7,659 bases of DNA, taken from Ignavibacteria bacterium UBA4661 (GTDB taxonomy: Bacteria > Bacteroidota > Ignavibacteria > Kapaibacteriales > UBA4661). The position numbers and the translations under genes are program-made. This document shows, in pieces, positions 6,399-7,659 of this stretch. Location: contig DHLT01000328.1 in NCBI GenBank assembly GCA_002405405.1, positions 12,092 to 19,750 on the forward strand. Direction: 5' to 3'. Position 1 is the first letter of the stretch. Every line of letters starts with the position of its first letter. The notes beneath the pieces were generated by a model that was given only the letters and a program-made list of their open reading frames with translations, was not told the origin of the DNA and searched no databases.

Positions 6399-6768
6399 GA
6401 TACTGTGCCCTCGTTTGTACCTTTTGAGCATCTTCGCTCGTTGGGGAAAGAGAAAGACCTAGTGCAGATATACCCCATCACTTGTCTGACGAACGATGCT
6501 TGTGCACTTGATTTTATGAGCGATTTTTCAGGACCGTATGGCTGATTCGGTAACAAAAAATATTCCCGTATGGTAGAGAACAAGCAACGCAAACGCAAGC
6601 ACACGAAGCCAATCGATGTCGTAGCGGCGCAGGGGTATGCGACATGGAGTCCTTTTCTGTTGTTGAGGAATATAACGAGCAGAGATCAGTGCCAAGAATA
6701 GCTCGACACTTACGCTACTCTAAACCAATGGCTTCATGTTAAGTAAAAGTCCTGAGTTCCTTGAGCTG
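6399..6768. other. Gene-poor interval between kinase and DUF3108-like gene
   Basis: This stretch holds no complete gene. Directly after the kinase TAG the same frame stays open for 48 more codons, to a TGA at 6543-6545, with unremarkable composition and no start of its own. The middle (about 6528-6719, minus strand) holds the acyltransferase N-terminal remnant listed separately. The right part (6720-6768) follows the stop of the DUF3108-like gene on the minus strand. A weak GAGC-six-GCTC stem near 6427-6440 has no T tract, so no convincing terminator is seen for either flanking gene. Confidence 0.5.
6528..6719 (-). pseudogene. Acyltransferase-3 family membrane protein, N-terminal remnant
   Basis: On the minus strand the frame is open from after a TAG (6722-6720) to a TGA (6530-6528), about 63 codons. 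It contains RRYDIDWLRVLAFALLVLYH, then TGIFFV. This matches the amino end of acyltransferase-3 proteins: basic residues, D-W-L-R, and a first membrane helix ending in the Y-H-x-G motif whose histidine is the family's conserved catalytic residue. After FFV (about base 6552) the similarity to the expected continuation stops, and TESAIRS and a stop codon follow. No ATG or GTG precedes the motif in frame; a TTG at 6695 is the only visible candidate, following a Q/K/R-rich lead (PQQQKR). It lies 49 bases or more downstream of the DUF3108-like gene on the same strand, as a second operon gene would. The C-terminal end of the same family is at 3931-4158. Confidence 0.7.
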
Positions 6769-7548
6769 TTACATTTTGGGAATTCGGCGCACATTGGCAG
6801 AGTTACAGGAGAAAAGTTTGATCTTATATCGATAGACTCCTCGAAAAGATTCTTGCATTTTGAGAACCTCGCCAGAGTCCTGAGCAATCCAAAATGTCGC
6901 ATACGAACCGGATTGTCCGTAGTCTATTTGGAGCATCCAGCAATCAATTCCTGTGGTGCCTTGGAGCACTAACTGCTCTTTTCCGACCACGGTGCAAGTA
7001 TAGTACTTGTATGAACCGCGTCCGGGTTCATAAAACGGTACACTGAATTTCTGCCCGGCATATTTTATCGGCAGAAGTCCCCATATTTCTAAATCCATTG
7101 GAAATGTGAATGGTGTACCGTCAAAGGGTATGGCAAAGGTTGTGTCTGTCTTCATGCGAGTTTGCATTCTGACATTGAGTATGCCTTCTGTATTCTTCAC
7201 GGCGAGCATCGGCGCGGACGTGTATTCAAGAAGTTCGAGACTTGGGAAAGCGCATACACCTTTTGTTTGCAAAAAGAGCGAGTCTTTGCGCCACATTTTC
7301 CACTCGAACTCGATGACATCTTGTCCCGCAGAGTTTTTTGCACGGCGAATTTCTCGATCCCAAATATCAGCAGATGATGTTCGATTTCCTATGGAATCCG
7401 TAAAGAATACCGCATAGCTATGCTTGATGGGTACAAGGTTTTTGACAACAATTTTTTGATTTTTTGTTGTAATTGTGTCGAGTGTTTGGGCGTGTAACGA
7501 TGGGCACGCTAGCAGTGAGGCGATCAAAAAAGGTATTGCTTTTAACAT
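6769..7548 (-). CDS. Secreted protein resembling DUF3108 (function unknown)
   Basis: The 259-residue protein has a clear type I signal peptide (KAIPFLIASLLACPSLHAQ, cleavage likely after residue 20) and no further membrane segment, so it should be periplasmic or outer-membrane associated. The body is a predicted beta-rich fold with LPIKYAGQKFSVPFYEPG (about 159-176), GIDCWMLQIDYG (200-211) and TFWIAQDSGEVLKMQE (218-233), ending YKIKL. The pattern of a small-ligand-like barrel followed by W-(I/V)-x-x-x-x-G-x-(V/L)-x-(R/K)-x-E is what I associate with DUF3108-like proteins of Bacteroidota; their role is not established. The start at 7548 is the first ATG giving an intact signal peptide, preceded by an AT-rich leader with no Shine-Dalgarno sequence. 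It lies directly upstream, on the same strand, of the acyltransferase N-terminal remnant and may once have shared its transcript. Confidence 0.72.
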   Translation of the reverse strand: MLKAIPFLIASLLACPSLHAQTLDTITTKNQKIVVKNLVPIKHSYAVFFTDSIGNRTSSADIWDREIRRAKNSAGQDVIEFEWKMWRKDSLFLQTKGVCAFPSLELLEYTSAPMLAVKNTEGILNVRMQTRMKTDTTFAIPFDGTPFTFPMDLEIWGLLPIKYAGQKFSVPFYEPGRGSYKYYTCTVVGKEQLVLQGTTGIDCWMLQIDYGQSGSYATFWIAQDSGEVLKMQESFRGVYRYKIKLFSCNSANVRRIPKM

Positions 7549-7659
7549 GGTATTGTAAAAAAAGCATGATAAAAAGGTGTTATAGAAAAACGGACATAAT
7601 AGCGTTGGTAGATGCGTAGAGCTACGTAGAAATTTTGGTAGTGCATCACAATGTATGAT
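7549..7659. other. Leader and probable promoter region of the DUF3108-like gene
   Basis: No gene is seen here. On the minus strand it is an AT-rich leader with TATTAT and TATAAC stretches that could serve as -10 elements, but neither has a recognisable -35 partner at 16-18 bases. The plus strand has a close pair of CGTAGA words around 7614-7630, including the 8-base palindrome CTACGTAG, of unknown meaning. Confidence 0.3.

Noticed and set aside
6427..6440. GAGC/GCTC stem after the kinase as a terminator
   Set aside because: The stem is only four pairs and no T run follows.
4130..6560. Terminal or direct repeats flanking the kinase block (shared GCGAT and A-rich stretches near both joints)
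   Set aside because: The shared words are only five or six bases in AT-rich DNA and are not placed symmetrically, so they do not support a transposon or a target-site duplication.
6395..6604. Minus-strand open frame of 69 codons opposite the kinase 3' end
   Set aside because: Its translation is R/S-rich with no recognisable motif, and it overlaps in another frame the acyltransferase N-terminal signal, which is far more protein-like.

Overview
The window looks like chromosomal DNA of a moderate-GC bacterium from the Bacteroidota/Chlorobiota side of the tree (an Ignavibacteria- or Kapabacteria-like lineage is plausible). This rests on three things: a LytS/LytTR-type sensor pair, an N-terminal Ig-like module of the type repeated in Bacteroidota surface proteins (motifs VPYMGGNG, STGVTGLTATL, IGGQSC), and genes that mostly lack Shine-Dalgarno sequences. 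The assignment is inference from protein style, not from a marker gene.

Layout, left to right. (1) 1-1045, plus strand: the last 67 codons of a LytS-like histidine kinase overlap by ATGA a complete REC-LytTR response regulator, so this is a two-component operon. (2) 1023-3838, minus strand: a secreted DUF3500 lipoprotein with an Ig-like N-terminal module is coupled by TAGTG to a HupE/UreJ-type membrane protein. The latter's stop lies inside the 3' end of the regulator gene, a 23-bp convergent overlap. A good sigma70-like promoter (TTGACA, 17 bp, AATTAT) precedes the pair. (3) 3931-4158, minus strand: the C-terminal end of an acyltransferase-3 membrane protein, with no start and an abrupt upstream stop. 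(4) 4160-6398, plus strand: a 5'-truncated, apparently frameshifted gene remnant, then a complete 639-aa sensor histidine kinase with a periplasmic Tll0287-like domain carrying a c-type heme motif (CMKCH), a HAMP domain, a long coiled coil and a kinase core. (5) 6528-6719, minus strand: a short open frame matching the N-terminal end of an acyltransferase-3 protein. (6) 6769-7548, minus strand: a secreted protein resembling DUF3108.

The main discovery comes from reading (3) and (5) together. The two ends of one acyltransferase family lie on the same strand, in the right order, on either side of a more AT-rich plus-strand block holding the heme-sensor kinase. The simplest reading is that an ancestral minus-strand array (DUF3108-like, acyltransferase, DUF3500, HupE-like) was broken by a substitution that removed most of the acyltransferase and brought in the sensor kinase with a fragment of its upstream neighbour. 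No transposase, integrase or clear terminal repeat is visible, so the mechanism is unknown.
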